From the NCBI GenBank assembly GCA_044507775.1, contig JBIQIY010000013.1, positions 1-64,000 of the forward strand: DNA of 64,000 nt, read 5' to 3'. Source of the DNA: Chryseosolibacter sp044507775 (GTDB taxonomy: Bacteria; Bacteroidota; Bacteroidia; Cytophagales; Cyclobacteriaceae). The notes below the pieces were generated by a model. That model had not been told where the DNA came from, did no database searches, and worked only from the letters and a program-made list of their open reading frames with translations. How positions within the stretch are numbered: the first letter of the stretch is position 1; every line of letters begins with the position of its first letter. This document shows, piece after piece, positions 33,795 through 42,196 of the stretch. Position numbers and translations under genes: made by a program.

Positions 33795-35981
33795 TTAAAG
33801 AGTCAGCGCGATCGAACAATTGAACGATCGCCCGTCTGAACTCCAGACGCCCGGTCCTGGATAGAACTCGGGGCGCTTTGTAAAGTATTGTTTATCGGTC
33901 ACGTTGCTCACGTTCACCCGAAGGAGCAAGTTGTCCATGATCCGCCAAGACGCGTTGACATCCAGCAGGCCGTACTCCGGGACGATTCCCACCGACCCGC
34001 TTTTTGAAGGCTCGACAGTATTCAATGGATCGGCGAATGATTCACCGGTGTAACTGTAGAGCGCCGACACGCTCACATCTTCCACGCGAAAAGAGATGCC
34101 ATTCCGTGAAATGACATCGGGCACGGATTCGATTTCATTTCCACTGATGTCAATGTTTTCTTCTCCAGACCGCGCAAATGCATTTACATACTTCGACTTG
34201 AAAAGTGCGGTCGATGTGAAGATTGTCACCGATCGGCCACCGCGTTGGTAGAGGGGATACTCGGCAAAGATCTCAAGTCCCGATGTCACCGCATCACCAA
34301 TATTCGTTCGCAGCACCGAAAACTCGCCTCCACTGGCGTCGCCCTGGAGTGTTCCCGTTCGGTTGTCATACCGCATCGCGAAGGCGCTGACATCCCAGCG
34401 TATCGCGCTGAATGTCCCGCGGTATCCGAAGTCCACGTTGTAACCGCGGGCATCGCGGAGATTGTCGTCCGACCGTTCGAACGTCGTCGCCGGGATGACA
34501 TCCTGGAAAATTACCGGCCTGTACGCCTGCGCCCATCCGCCGTACAAACTGTTTCCGCTGTTGAAGGTGTATTCTGCATTGACGCCGAATAAAGGAAATT
34601 GATGCTCTATTGTCTGGGGCACCTCGCCGGGATCGTAGTAGTTGATCGTTCCGGTCATATCCGTTGCTCCAAGTTCTATTCGCATCCCCGGCGAAACCAC
34701 AAGAGACGGCGTTATCCAGAATCCATTCTCCAGAAAAAGGGCGACGTTCCGCGTCCTGAAATGCAAGTCCCTTCCCCAAAGCCCATCAACGCGGGTGATG
34801 TCGAAATCCGATCCGGTGGTTCCGGTTCCAAGCTGCTGCCGATGCTGATCATTATTCATCAGCTGCACGCCGCCGCTGATCACGCCTGAAATCTTTCCGA
34901 GATCATACACATGAAGCATCCTCGCCTCCATGGTGTAGCTGTTGTAGTGATCGACATCCACTAGGCGCGGAGCTTGCTGAAGAGTCACAGGGTCGACAGC
35001 ATCCTCGACGGTGGCGGGCTGATTGAACATGACGCTCTTGCGTACGCCGAGCAAACCGGAGACGACCAGCGACAGGCGCGTGCGGTGACTGATTGACCAG
35101 TCAAGTGAAAGTGACGGCACGAAAATGTCGGGGCTATAATAGTTGCGCGATCGCGACGACTGACGCGGGTCAGCGTAAAACATGCTGTCGGTCAAGGGTC
35201 CGGGCATCCTGTACGCAAACTTTGACCGGGCGATTTCGGCGGTGATCTGGACAGCTTTCGACGGCGCGTAGGTTAACATCAGTGATTGCGCATCAAAATC
35301 GGAATGACTGTTCTCGCGATATCCGTCCGATGTACGCTTGTTGTAATAGGCGTAGTACCGGAACTTTCCGACCTTTCCGCCGACAGCCTGGTATGTACTT
35401 AGAGTATTGAAGGAACCGACCGCATTGATGCTTTCGAACGCTACAGTGCGGGTTGTGTCAGGCTTCTTCGAGACGTAGTTGATCATTCCGCCGAACTGGG
35501 CGCCGTACTGGAGTGAGCCCGCACCGCGCACCATCTCTATGCGCTCGACCGCTTCCATGGGCATGCTGTAGTGGCTGGCCGGATAGCCATACATATCGGA
35601 GTTCGTGATGATGCCATTCTTGCGAATGTTAAACTCCCATCCGCGGTGAGGATCGAGTCCGCGCGTGGAAATATTCATCTGGTTTCCTGATCCATCCATG
35701 TCGTACACAAACACGCCCGGCACCTTCGAAAAAATCTGACGCGGCGTCTTTTCGGTAATGTTTGCATCGAGCTTCTGTACGTTGATCACTTCGTTCTTCT
35801 TGCCCGACCATAAGTAGGTTGCCTTTACTTTCGGCAGGCGTTCAATTGTAAATAATTTTTCTCCCTGCACCACGACTTCATCCAGTCGCGTCGTGCGCAG
35901 GGAGTCAGCGTCTTGTGCCTGAACGGCAAACGTTGTCGCTGTCAACAGTGGAATAAGAAAGTAGTACCTAATCCGCCCCAT
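33795..35981 (-). CDS. TonB-dependent outer-membrane receptor (FecA-like)
   Basis: A 728-residue receptor from ATG 35981 with signal peptide ending VQAQ. Plug domain ~35-165 (LDEVVVQGEKLFTIERLPK, PRQIFSKVPGVFVYDMDGSG, MISTRGLDPHRG-type IRxxD, ERIEMVRGAGSLQYGAQFGG), then a 22-strand barrel ending in ...SFNCSIALTL. No CarboxypepD-like N-terminal extension. The plug resembles siderophore/ferric-dicitrate receptors; the ligand is not provable. The start codon lies 14 bases inside the PAP2-gene end, so it is coupled to the two upstream genes. Confidence 0.93.
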   Translation of the reverse strand: MGRIRYYFLIPLLTATTFAVQAQDADSLRTTRLDEVVVQGEKLFTIERLPKVKATYLWSGKKNEVINVQKLDANITEKTPRQIFSKVPGVFVYDMDGSGNQMNISTRGLDPHRGWEFNIRKNGIITNSDMYGYPASHYSMPMEAVERIEMVRGAGSLQYGAQFGGMINYVSKKPDTTRTVAFESINAVGSFNTLSTYQAVGGKVGKFRYYAYYNKRTSDGYRENSHSDFDAQSLMLTYAPSKAVQITAEIARSKFAYRMPGPLTDSMFYADPRQSSRSRNYYSPDIFVPSLSLDWSISHRTRLSLVVSGLLGVRKSVMFNQPATVEDAVDPVTLQQAPRLVDVDHYNSYTMEARMLHVYDLGKISGVISGGVQLMNNDQHRQQLGTGTTGSDFDITRVDGLWGRDLHFRTRNVALFLENGFWITPSLVVSPGMRIELGATDMTGTINYYDPGEVPQTIEHQFPLFGVNAEYTFNSGNSLYGGWAQAYRPVIFQDVIPATTFERSDDNLRDARGYNVDFGYRGTFSAIRWDVSAFAMRYDNRTGTLQGDASGGEFSVLRTNIGDAVTSGLEIFAEYPLYQRGGRSVTIFTSTALFKSKYVNAFARSGEENIDISGNEIESVPDVISRNGISFRVEDVSVSALYSYTGESFADPLNTVEPSKSGSVGIVPEYGLLDVNASWRIMDNLLLRVNVSNVTDKQYFTKRPEFYPGPGVWSSDGRSFNCSIALTL

Positions 35982-37509
35982 CAGTTTTTGCTTTGTCAAT
36001 TGTATAACTCGCTACGGCCTTGCCTTGAACGAGGCCCATTTCGGAATCAAACCTGTAATGGATGCCTCCGTATATTCTTGATTCCGCAGCTTCCAGGGCC
36101 CATGCGCGGCACTGGTCTGCATCGTTTGGAAAGACGTATCCCAATACCTCCGCCGCTGCTGCGGAAAAAGTGCTGTGACCGGAGGTGTAACTCGGAAAAT
36201 TCGGAGTTCCAAGAATTGTCTTGAACCCTTTTATCGTTTGAATGGGCCGCGGGTAATGGTAGAAATATTTTGTGTCCCAGCAGCTTATTCCGGCATCCAT
36301 GATCGCCATATTCATATAAGCGAGCGTCCTTGCCGAGCGCAGTGGATTGAGCTTGTAGCTTATCACAAGATCGTTTGCCAGCCTGTTCCAATGGCCGGGA
36401 GGCGTGTAGGTTCCCAGGCCGTCGCTCCACCAGTTAGCGATCTTTCTTCTCTCCTCCGTCATATTCTTTGCATAGTCCTGTAGTTCCTTAGCATCTTTCA
36501 GGAACTGAGGAGAACCAGGTGCGGGTGGTGGTCCGGGCCTTACGGCTTCAACATTGGGAACATTCCATAATTTCACCTTGCCAAAAAACGGAGCAAGGCC
36601 GACGGGTCTCGCAGGTATCTCGAGATTTTCCCACTGCCATCCAAAGCGCTCGAATGCCGACGCCTTAATTGAATCCGATACCGCCTTGGGGGTTTGCGAT
36701 TTGCTCATGCCATCGCCAGCCGCGCGTGCCAATGCTATCTTGGCGACCTCGGCCCCGATAAAAGCTCCTGCCTCGATATCACTTTGTACGTTTACACCCG
36801 CCCATATCAAGCTGGCCTTGTGCTCTTCAGCTCTCTTCGCGATGTAATCCTTCTCGCGAGGGAACAATGCGGTCAGGATCGCTTGCGAAGCCGCCGCTAT
36901 CACCGCTCCATCGGAGGGATAGGAAGGCAGCGTGGATTTGCTATAGACGGAAGGAATTGATGTATCGTTGACATAAGGCGCCGGCCTGTTGAATGTATAC
37001 TTGTAGTTCCAGGCAGTGATCAGCGCATCAAACTGTGCGACCGTCAGGTAAGCAAGCGCCCGGCAACCATAAGCAGGGTGTGCAAAAGGAAACGGCGGCG
37101 GTCCGTCCGGGTTAGCCGGATTGGGAAGTGTGTAGGTGTTATCATCATTCGGGCCGGGGATCAGGTTGTATTTGGTTGTAAGCTCAGAGGCGATCTCACT
37201 CCACCGGATGATCGGATTGTTCGTCCAATATTCAATCATTTTTTTCTCATCTTCCGATAAATTTGTAGTTGCCTCCTTTACGTCCGCGAGTTCATCCTGA
37301 TATTCGGCCGAGGTCACATCCGCGGGCGCGTCGATCACGATCTGGCTTCCTGAAGTGAGCAACACCGGTGTCCAGCTTCCGCCATTTTCGTCCAGGCCGG
37401 AGTATTCATACGCGGTAAATTGTGCGTACCGCGGCAGATCTTCTTCACACGACACGACTGCGATGACACAGAAACATGTCAGTATGTAAATAAGTATATT
37501 CTTTTTCAT
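35968..37509 (-). CDS. PAP2/vanadium-haloperoxidase family lipoprotein
   Basis: A 513-residue lipoprotein. Signal sequence with lipobox VVSC (Cys20-21), so it is anchored in a membrane facing the periplasm. The C-terminal PAP2/haloperoxidase core shows ARTLAYMNMAIMDAG, HYPRPIQTIKG, NFPSYTSGHSTFSAAAAEVL and ESRIYGGIHYRFDSE; the histidines and arginines match the phosphate/vanadate pocket. Whether it is a phosphatase or haloperoxidase cannot be told. It is followed by a TonB receptor with a 14-base overlap, and preceded 23 bases upstream by an outer-membrane protein gene. Confidence 0.88.
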   Translation of the reverse strand: MKKNILIYILTCFCVIAVVSCEEDLPRYAQFTAYEYSGLDENGGSWTPVLLTSGSQIVIDAPADVTSAEYQDELADVKEATTNLSEDEKKMIEYWTNNPIIRWSEIASELTTKYNLIPGPNDDNTYTLPNPANPDGPPPFPFAHPAYGCRALAYLTVAQFDALITAWNYKYTFNRPAPYVNDTSIPSVYSKSTLPSYPSDGAVIAAASQAILTALFPREKDYIAKRAEEHKASLIWAGVNVQSDIEAGAFIGAEVAKIALARAAGDGMSKSQTPKAVSDSIKASAFERFGWQWENLEIPARPVGLAPFFGKVKLWNVPNVEAVRPGPPPAPGSPQFLKDAKELQDYAKNMTEERRKIANWWSDGLGTYTPPGHWNRLANDLVISYKLNPLRSARTLAYMNMAIMDAGISCWDTKYFYHYPRPIQTIKGFKTILGTPNFPSYTSGHSTFSAAAAEVLGYVFPNDADQCRAWALEAAESRIYGGIHYRFDSEMGLVQGKAVASYTIDKAKTDGAD

Positions 37510-37532
37510 AGTGATTTCGGATTTCAGGTTTC

Positions 37533-38450
37533 TTAGATCTTAAACTGGTAAGTGAGGCCCAGGCCCAGATTGGAAGATTGCCCCCAATTCCTGCCACTGA
37601 TAACCGTGTTGTAGTATGCCAACACGCCCAGTCCTTTCATCTTCCTGATGTAATACTGCGTGAAGAAACCCAGCTGTCCGAATTCTATCTTGTTCGTTGG
37701 CTGTCCCGGATTATACTTCCGGATATCGTCGCCACTCGTCGATTGAAGAGCGACGTAATTTACTTCCAGACGAAAAGCGTCTTCGAACAGCCACATTCCA
37801 ATCGCGCCATTGAAGTTCCACGCGTTCGGAACATCCATCTTAGTCGTATAATAGCTTCCGTTGTTGTAGTAGTAATCTCGTTCGACCTCTGTCAGACCTC
37901 TCCACAGGTGAGCCGCGCCGACCATGGCATACAAGCCATTGTGCATTCTGAACGCTCCGATTGCACGAAGCGAAAATTCGTTCGCACCCAGACCCAGACT
38001 ATAAGGCATATAGTCAGAGAGATAGTTCGTCGCGGGCATGGAGTAACCGACATTGGTCAGTAGTCTCAACTTACTGGTGCCGATCTCCTTTTCGAAAATC
38101 TTTGCCTTCAGGTTAAATCCAAAATCCTGAAGTCCGCTCACTCCCGCCAGGAATCCTCCGTTCGGCTCATCGGATTTCGTCCTGACGTAGGGAAGCGATA
38201 GGATCAGGTTGAGTTTGTCGTGCAGACCTATTGCAAGCATCGGCATGACCGTCGTCCGCCTGAAAGTACCGACCGCGCTATGGGTGCGAAGAGTCTCACC
38301 TTCCCAATAGTGATCCCAGGAACCCTGGTCGTAAACAAGAGCGAAACAGGACTCGCGCTGTTTCATCATGATCGCATCGGATGGGGTCTGCGCGAGCAGA
38401 GTCCCCGATAACACCGAGACGAATAAGAAATTAAGTAAATGTTTTTTCAT
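37533..38450 (-). CDS. Putative outer-membrane beta-barrel protein
   Basis: A 305-residue exported protein from ATG 38450 (MKKHLLNFLFVSVLSGTLLA, cleavage before QTP). The body is a run of amphipathic strands with aromatic girdles (LNLILSLPYVRT, FGFNLKAKIFEKE, SLGLGANEFSLRAIGAFRM, FGQLGFFTQYYIRKM) ending with LGLGLTYQFKI, a terminal aromatic strand. I expect an outer-membrane barrel. It is the first gene of a three-gene set with the PAP2 lipoprotein and the TonB receptor. Family not recognised. A 60-residue upstream extension of the frame lacks an ATG and was rejected. Confidence 0.7.
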   Translation of the reverse strand: MKKHLLNFLFVSVLSGTLLAQTPSDAIMMKQRESCFALVYDQGSWDHYWEGETLRTHSAVGTFRRTTVMPMLAIGLHDKLNLILSLPYVRTKSDEPNGGFLAGVSGLQDFGFNLKAKIFEKEIGTSKLRLLTNVGYSMPATNYLSDYMPYSLGLGANEFSLRAIGAFRMHNGLYAMVGAAHLWRGLTEVERDYYYNNGSYYTTKMDVPNAWNFNGAIGMWLFEDAFRLEVNYVALQSTSGDDIRKYNPGQPTNKIEFGQLGFFTQYYIRKMKGLGVLAYYNTVISGRNWGQSSNLGLGLTYQFKI

Positions 38451-38483
38451 GCGTTTGTAATTGGCCGGAGCCAGGCAATCCGC

Positions 38484-38502
38484 GCAGGGTCGGTTACCCT
38501 GC
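38484..38502. promoter_or_regulatory. Leader hairpin upstream of the TonB cluster
   Basis: GCAGGGT (38484-38490) pairs with ACCCTGC (38496-38502) over a five-base loop, 34 bases ahead of the ATG of the outer-membrane gene. Flanking CAGGC and GCCTG add a further possible stem. It could be a transcribed structured leader; no known riboswitch consensus was recognised. Confidence 0.3.
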
Positions 38503-38656
38503 CTGAAAAGCATAGTCCGGTGATTGATACTAAAGAAAGACAGAAGGACATGTGCCGGATAAATGCACACGCAACAGCACAAAACGACTATGAAGAAATT
38601 TCGTACTGGGTTTTCCGGCGAGCGAAGCAATCATCGCCGCGCGGAACAGATGAGTG

Positions 38657-39190
38657 TCAGATCTTGGGAGGTGGAGACGGAGACTTTTTAACTGCCTCTA
38701 CTACGGCAATCGAAAAAGAAGTGGAAGGCTGTTCTGCTGCCCAGCCTGCGGCATCGGCGTCGAGGCCGAACGTTGACGCACAATAATCCTTGATAAAGGA
38801 CTGAATGCTTTTTGAATTTGACCGGTCTGTCGACTGTGTCGCGAACGTGTCTACGTAATCGGCAATGGCTTCATGGATCACATCGGCACGGGTATCCCGG
38901 ATACAAACCACATGCAGCGTATCCTTCTCCAGTTTTTGTTTGACGAGCCGATAATATTGTCCCTGGTGTTCGATCTCGCCATCCACTCTTTCGAACTCGG
39001 TATCTCCGAAATATGGAACAGAAAGGGGAATCTTAAGGGTGATGGTCTCGGATTGACTGTAGTCCTCTGAATTAATAAGATGTGTAACGCGGACCGTATT
39101 TTTGTATTTCAAGCCCACAAAAAGGCCATAATAGCCCATGACATTAAGCATGAGCAGAACCACGAGGAATATGGAGATGACCTTTTTCAA
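38657..39190 (-). CDS. Hypothetical membrane protein
   Basis: 177 residues from a TTG at 39190 (LKKVISIFLVVLLMLNVMGY); the open frame begins 15 codons earlier, also with TTG. One N-terminal transmembrane segment (residues ~3-27), then a soluble beta-rich part (TITLKIPLSVPYFGDTEFE, EIEHQGQYYRLVKQKLE, HVVCIRD) and a Pro-rich tail. The family is not recognised. It lies upstream of the leftward outer-membrane/PAP2/TonB set and may be its first gene, at 206 bases distance. Confidence 0.65.
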   Translation of the reverse strand: MKKVISIFLVVLLMLNVMGYYGLFVGLKYKNTVRVTHLINSEDYSQSETITLKIPLSVPYFGDTEFERVDGEIEHQGQYYRLVKQKLEKDTLHVVCIRDTRADVIHEAIADYVDTFATQSTDRSNSKSIQSFIKDYCASTFGLDADAAGWAAEQPSTSFSIAVVEAVKKSPSPPPKI

Positions 39191-39366
39191 ATTCGATCGG
39201 GTGTCGAAGTAAAGGAAAAAGAACAAGCAAAACAAGCTACATGCGGAGGGCGGTACGGCCCAACAGCCCGATGAATTCTTTTATACCATTCATAAAGATG
39301 CCTTCCTTTTCGGTTATATGATCCGGTGCCTTGCTCAAAAAGATACCTTTCCACCGCACATTTGTA

Positions 39367-39453
39367 GCTCAATCTGGCGTCTTATGTGGCTGATTTCGGC
39401 TAAAAATGAGCTATATCAAGCTATAAAATGAGCCAATTCAGATTAAGCTCATT
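39367..39453. promoter_or_regulatory. AATGAGC/GCTCATT motif cluster
   Basis: AATGAGC occurs at 39405-39411 and 39427-39433 (22-base period) and its inverse GCTCATT at 39447-39453; a one-mismatch inverse GCTCAAT is at 39367-39373. The block lies just upstream of the truncated Fic gene. It may be an operator or remnant coding sequence; no decision is possible. Confidence 0.4.
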
Positions 39454-39474
39454 GAGTTCCAGATCCGCGAAGCA

Positions 39475-39768
39475 TTGGAAGCGATGTGTGATCTCATCAG
39501 CTCGCAGGAAAATGTATTTTCAAAAGCCTTGCTGGAATTGGTGCTATTGTCATACACCCAGGCATTCAATGATGGAAATAAACGCACGGCGCGAATAGTC
39601 AGCAATGCGATACTCATCCATTACCGTTATTGCCCGCTTTCCTTTCGAACGGTAGATCCTATCACGTACAAAAAGGCCATGCTATTGTTTTACGAACAGA
39701 ACAACATTACAGCGTTCAAGAAATTGTTCATTGAGCAAGTGAGGTTTGCGGTAGAGACATATTTCTAA
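39475..39768 (+). pseudogene. Fic family protein, N-terminally truncated
   Basis: 97 residues with the Fic/Doc-like core YTQAFNDGNKRTARIVSNAI (FxDGNKRTAR), preceded by ALEAMCDLI and followed by KKAMLLFYEQNNITAFKKLF, the usual C-terminal helix. The leading histidine of the canonical HxFxxGNxR motif is Tyr or Gln here. The in-frame sequence continues upstream (NEPIQIKLIEFQIRE) to a TAA at about 39424 without a start codon, so the N-terminal half of a normal ~200-350 residue Fic protein is missing. Probably non-functional. Confidence 0.75.
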
Positions 39769-39787
39769 AAAGGCCCGCGGTAAAATT

Positions 39788-40023
39788 CGGTGATAAGCCG
39801 GGTTCTCCATTAAGAGTAATATTTCTTAACCTGGATGAGATGTTACTTTAAGAAGCATGTAAAAAATCATCAGGTTAATTATTCCAAGAACAAGTAGATA
39901 CAAGACTTTTTGTATCCTAACTCCTATTGAATAATCATTTTATAACACCGCGAACCAGTAAATAAAGCCAATAAGAGATACAAATGAAAAAGCTACTATT
40001 CCCATTGACAAAACAATAATAAG
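39788..40023. repeat. 236-bp diverged direct repeat, left copy
   Basis: Aligns without a gap to 41961-42196 at high identity (roughly nine in ten bases by eye). It carries the last ~65 codons of the immunity-like membrane protein gene plus ~40 bases beyond its stop. Confidence 0.9.
39826..40023 (-). pseudogene. Truncated, nonsense-mutated copy of the 108-aa membrane protein
   Basis: Translation on the minus strand gives IGFIYWFAVL, then TAA (39942-39940), then NDYSIGVRIQKVLYLLVLGI ... KVTSHPG, parallel to the intact gene at 41999-42325. The intact copy has TGG at the corresponding site, so a point change made the stop. Only the last ~65 codons are present. Decayed orphan immunity-type gene. 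Confidence 0.85.
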
Positions 40024-40118
40024 GCACTTCAGGAGGGAGGTTTCAATGGTGGCTGACTATTCTTGCCTACACGAAGGCAATCAACCGGTTCGCAATTGGT
40101 CCATACAGCTCACAAAAC

Positions 40119-40520
40119 TTATAACGCTACCTTTGTCCGAAGATAGTCGCCTACCCCAAACATGAAATAAACTGAAATTATAGCATAAACGACTGATACG
40201 ATCAAAAACAAAATTCCTTTCGTATTGGTGGCTTGATAACTAACTACCTTGTCCACCCTTTTTCGCCTGAAATAAATCAGGTAACCAATTGCGAAGATCA
40301 GTATACTCAAAGCTATACTACAGTAAAGGGGAATTCTCCCATTGAAGTACGTTGCTACCAAGTAACTAAGAATCGTCCAGAAATTAATTCCATGAAATAG
40401 GAACGTGATAAAAAATGAGTGCTCCTTCGCACCAAACGCTCCTTTTTCCGTTCTAAACAGGTAAATTGTTTTGTCGAGAATTTGGTACCAACCCCAAAAA
40501 ATAATATCTATCAAACTCAT
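40119..40520 (-). CDS. Small polytopic membrane protein, putative toxin immunity protein
   Basis: 134 residues from ATG 40520 (MSLIDIIFWGWYQILDKTIY). Four hydrophobic helices (HSFFITFLFHGINFWTILSY, YCSIALSILIFAIGYLIYF, GILFLIVSVVYAIISVYFMF). Not a recognised family. Its start codon is part of the 4-bp CATG duplicated by the IS3 element, so its own upstream sequence now lies beyond the IS at 41738. Before insertion the ATG followed by ~31 bases the stop of an orphan RHS-type tip, the arrangement expected of a toxin-immunity pair. Confidence 0.65.
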   Translation of the reverse strand: MSLIDIIFWGWYQILDKTIYLFRTEKGAFGAKEHSFFITFLFHGINFWTILSYLVATYFNGRIPLYCSIALSILIFAIGYLIYFRRKRVDKVVSYQATNTKGILFLIVSVVYAIISVYFMFGVGDYLRTKVAL

Positions 40521-40599
40521 GTGACGTCCCCCCACAAAACTGGATAGTTTAAAAGTAGAGAAAACGGGCAATTATTGATAACTTAAAACAATAGTTGCT

Positions 40600-40866
40600 A
40601 TGAAAAAATCGAAGTTCACAGAAGCGCAAATTGTCTTTGCACTGCGCCAGGCCGAGACGGGCACATCGGTTGATGAAGTCTGTAGAAAGCTCGGAATTAG
40701 CCAGGCTACGTTTTTCAATTGGAAAAAGAAGTTTGGCGGACTAGGCGTTTCAGACCTACGGAAACTTCGTCAGCTCGAAGAAGAGAATGCACAGCTGCGA
40801 AAGCTTGTATCTGATCTCAGCCTGGACAAACAAATACTTCAGGACGTTCTTAAAAAAAAGCTTTGA
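40600..40866 (+). CDS. IS3 transposase OrfA
   Basis: 88 residues. N-terminal helix-turn-helix (KKSKFTEAQIVFALRQAETG, VCRKLGISQATFFNWKKKFGG) and a C-terminal leucine zipper (LRKLRQLEEENAQLRKLVSD). It ends in the slippery run A8-G followed by TGA; -1 frameshifting there could give the OrfAB fusion. Very typical of IS407-group elements. Confidence 0.95.
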   Translation: MKKSKFTEAQIVFALRQAETGTSVDEVCRKLGISQATFFNWKKKFGGLGVSDLRKLRQLEEENAQLRKLVSDLSLDKQILQDVLKKKL

Positions 40867-41720
40867 GGCCAGCCCTATTGAGGGGGCTGGCCTCAAGCGC
40901 CATCGAGAACTATAGGATTTCGGTGCGTAAAGCCTGTTCATTGATAATGATTAGCACTTCCGTCTGGTACTACGTTCCGCACAAACGCGATGACAACTTA
41001 CTCAGAAAAAGGATGAGAGAGATCGCCGAGGTTCGCGTGCGATATGGCTTCTGGAGGATATTCACGCTTCTAAGGCGGGAAGGATTTAGGGATAATCATA
41101 AACGTGTTCACAGAGTTTATTGCAATGAGGGGCTTAATTTGCGCAGTAAGCGGCCAAGACGTAGTAGATCATCCGCACATCGTCTTGACCGCATTGAGTT
41201 GTTGGGAATCAATCAAACGTGGAGCATGGACTTCGTAGCAGATCAGATGTTCAACGGCAATAAATTCCGCGCCTTAACTGTAGTTGATAACTTTAGTCAT
41301 AAATGCCTGGCGATCGAGGCCGGGCAATCCCTGAAAGGAACCGATGTGGTAAATGTGATGAACCGAATCAAGCGACAGCGTACTTCACTTCCGGTAAGAA
41401 TTCAAGTTGACAATGGAAGTGAGTTTATCTCAAAGGACCTTGACAAGTGGGCATATGATCACGGCGTGACCCTGGACTACTCCCGCCCAGGAAAACCTAC
41501 TGATAATCCGTATATTGAATCGTTTAATGGCAAGTTCCGGGATGAGTGTCTAAACATCCACTGGTTCCTGTCTTTGGAAGATGCCCAGGAAAAAATTGAA
41601 TGCTGGCGAGTTGAGTACAACGAATACAGACCACATAGTTCTTTGGATGATTTGACCCCTGAGGAGTTCGAAGAAACGTACGAAAAACAAGCCCGAAACT
41701 CTACTTTAGAGTTGTCCTAA
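40863..41720 (+). CDS. IS3 transposase OrfB (DDE integrase)
   Basis: 285 residues in the -1 frame from OrfA, nominal start TTG 40863, probably expressed mainly as the OrfAB fusion. An HTH_21-like helix block (YGFWRIFTLLRREG) precedes the rve core with D in WSMDFVAD, D in QVDNGSEF and E in YIESFNGKFRDE, so the DDE triad is intact. The element is probably still able to move. Confidence 0.95.
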   Translation: MRPALLRGLASSAIENYRISVRKACSLIMISTSVWYYVPHKRDDNLLRKRMREIAEVRVRYGFWRIFTLLRREGFRDNHKRVHRVYCNEGLNLRSKRPRRSRSSAHRLDRIELLGINQTWSMDFVADQMFNGNKFRALTVVDNFSHKCLAIEAGQSLKGTDVVNVMNRIKRQRTSLPVRIQVDNGSEFISKDLDKWAYDHGVTLDYSRPGKPTDNPYIESFNGKFRDECLNIHWFLSLEDAQEKIECWRVEYNEYRPHSSLDDLTPEEFEETYEKQARNSTLELS

Positions 41721-41771
41721 AAATGGAAGGACCTCAACATGTTGGAAATCTATAGTTTTGAATGCTACTAA

Positions 41772-41996
41772 CTAAGGGAAGCTTTCAGTTCTTCGATATT
41801 CATTAATAGATCCTTCCCGAAACTGCTGCTGAGTGCTGTCGATGCTCCATAGGGTCAACCCCGCACCAAGGCCTTTTGCCCCAGAGATCCTGACCCTTGC
41901 ATTCGCTTTAGAATAGATACGCGGACTCGTAAGACTTACGCTTCCTAAAAAAATAGAACGCGGTGATGAGCCGGCTTCTCCATTAGTAGTAATATT
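41772..41996 (-). pseudogene. Orphan RHS-type toxin C-terminal tip fragment
   Basis: An open 74-codon frame without a start codon. Its translation contains SKANARVRISGAKGLGAGLT, then LWSIDSTQQQFREGSINEYR, and ends ESFP-stop. The AKGLGAGLTLWSID..QQ..EGSI layout is like the end of bacterial RHS toxins. The frame begins right behind the stop of the 108-aa immunity-type gene and ends 31 bases (before IS insertion) ahead of the 134-aa membrane protein start. Interpreted as a displaced toxin-tip cassette. Confidence 0.5.
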
Positions 41997-42196
41997 TCTT
42001 AACCTGGATGAGACGTTACTTTAAGAAGTATGTAAAAACTCATCAGGTTAATTATTCCAAGAACAAGTAGATACAAAACTTTTTGTATCCTAACTCCTAT
42101 TGAATAATCATTCCATAACATAGCGATCCAGTAAATGAAACCAACAAGGGATACAAACGAAAAAGCTACTATCCCAATTGACAAAACAATAATAAG
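41961..42196. repeat. 236-bp diverged direct repeat, right copy
   Basis: Homologous over its whole length, without indels, to 39788-40023. The two copies bracket the IS3 element, the 134-aa membrane gene and the orphan tip, and could recombine. Confidence 0.9.

Larger units (their letters stand above)
40522..41737 (+). mobile_element. IS3-family insertion sequence (IS407-like), complete
   Basis: 1216 bases. Left end TGACGTCCCCCC and right end (reverse complement) TTGAGGTCCTTCC are imperfect terminal inverted repeats that both run inward to AAAGTAGA. A 4-bp target duplication CATG flanks it (40518-40521 and 41738-41741), as known for the IS407 group. It carries overlapping orfA and orfB in -1 relation, both intact. 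Confidence 0.92.

Noticed and set aside
38451..38630. 60-residue Cys-rich upstream extension (CCCVC) of the outer-membrane protein
   Set aside because: It has no ATG, crosses a hairpin, and the signal peptide begins at 38450.
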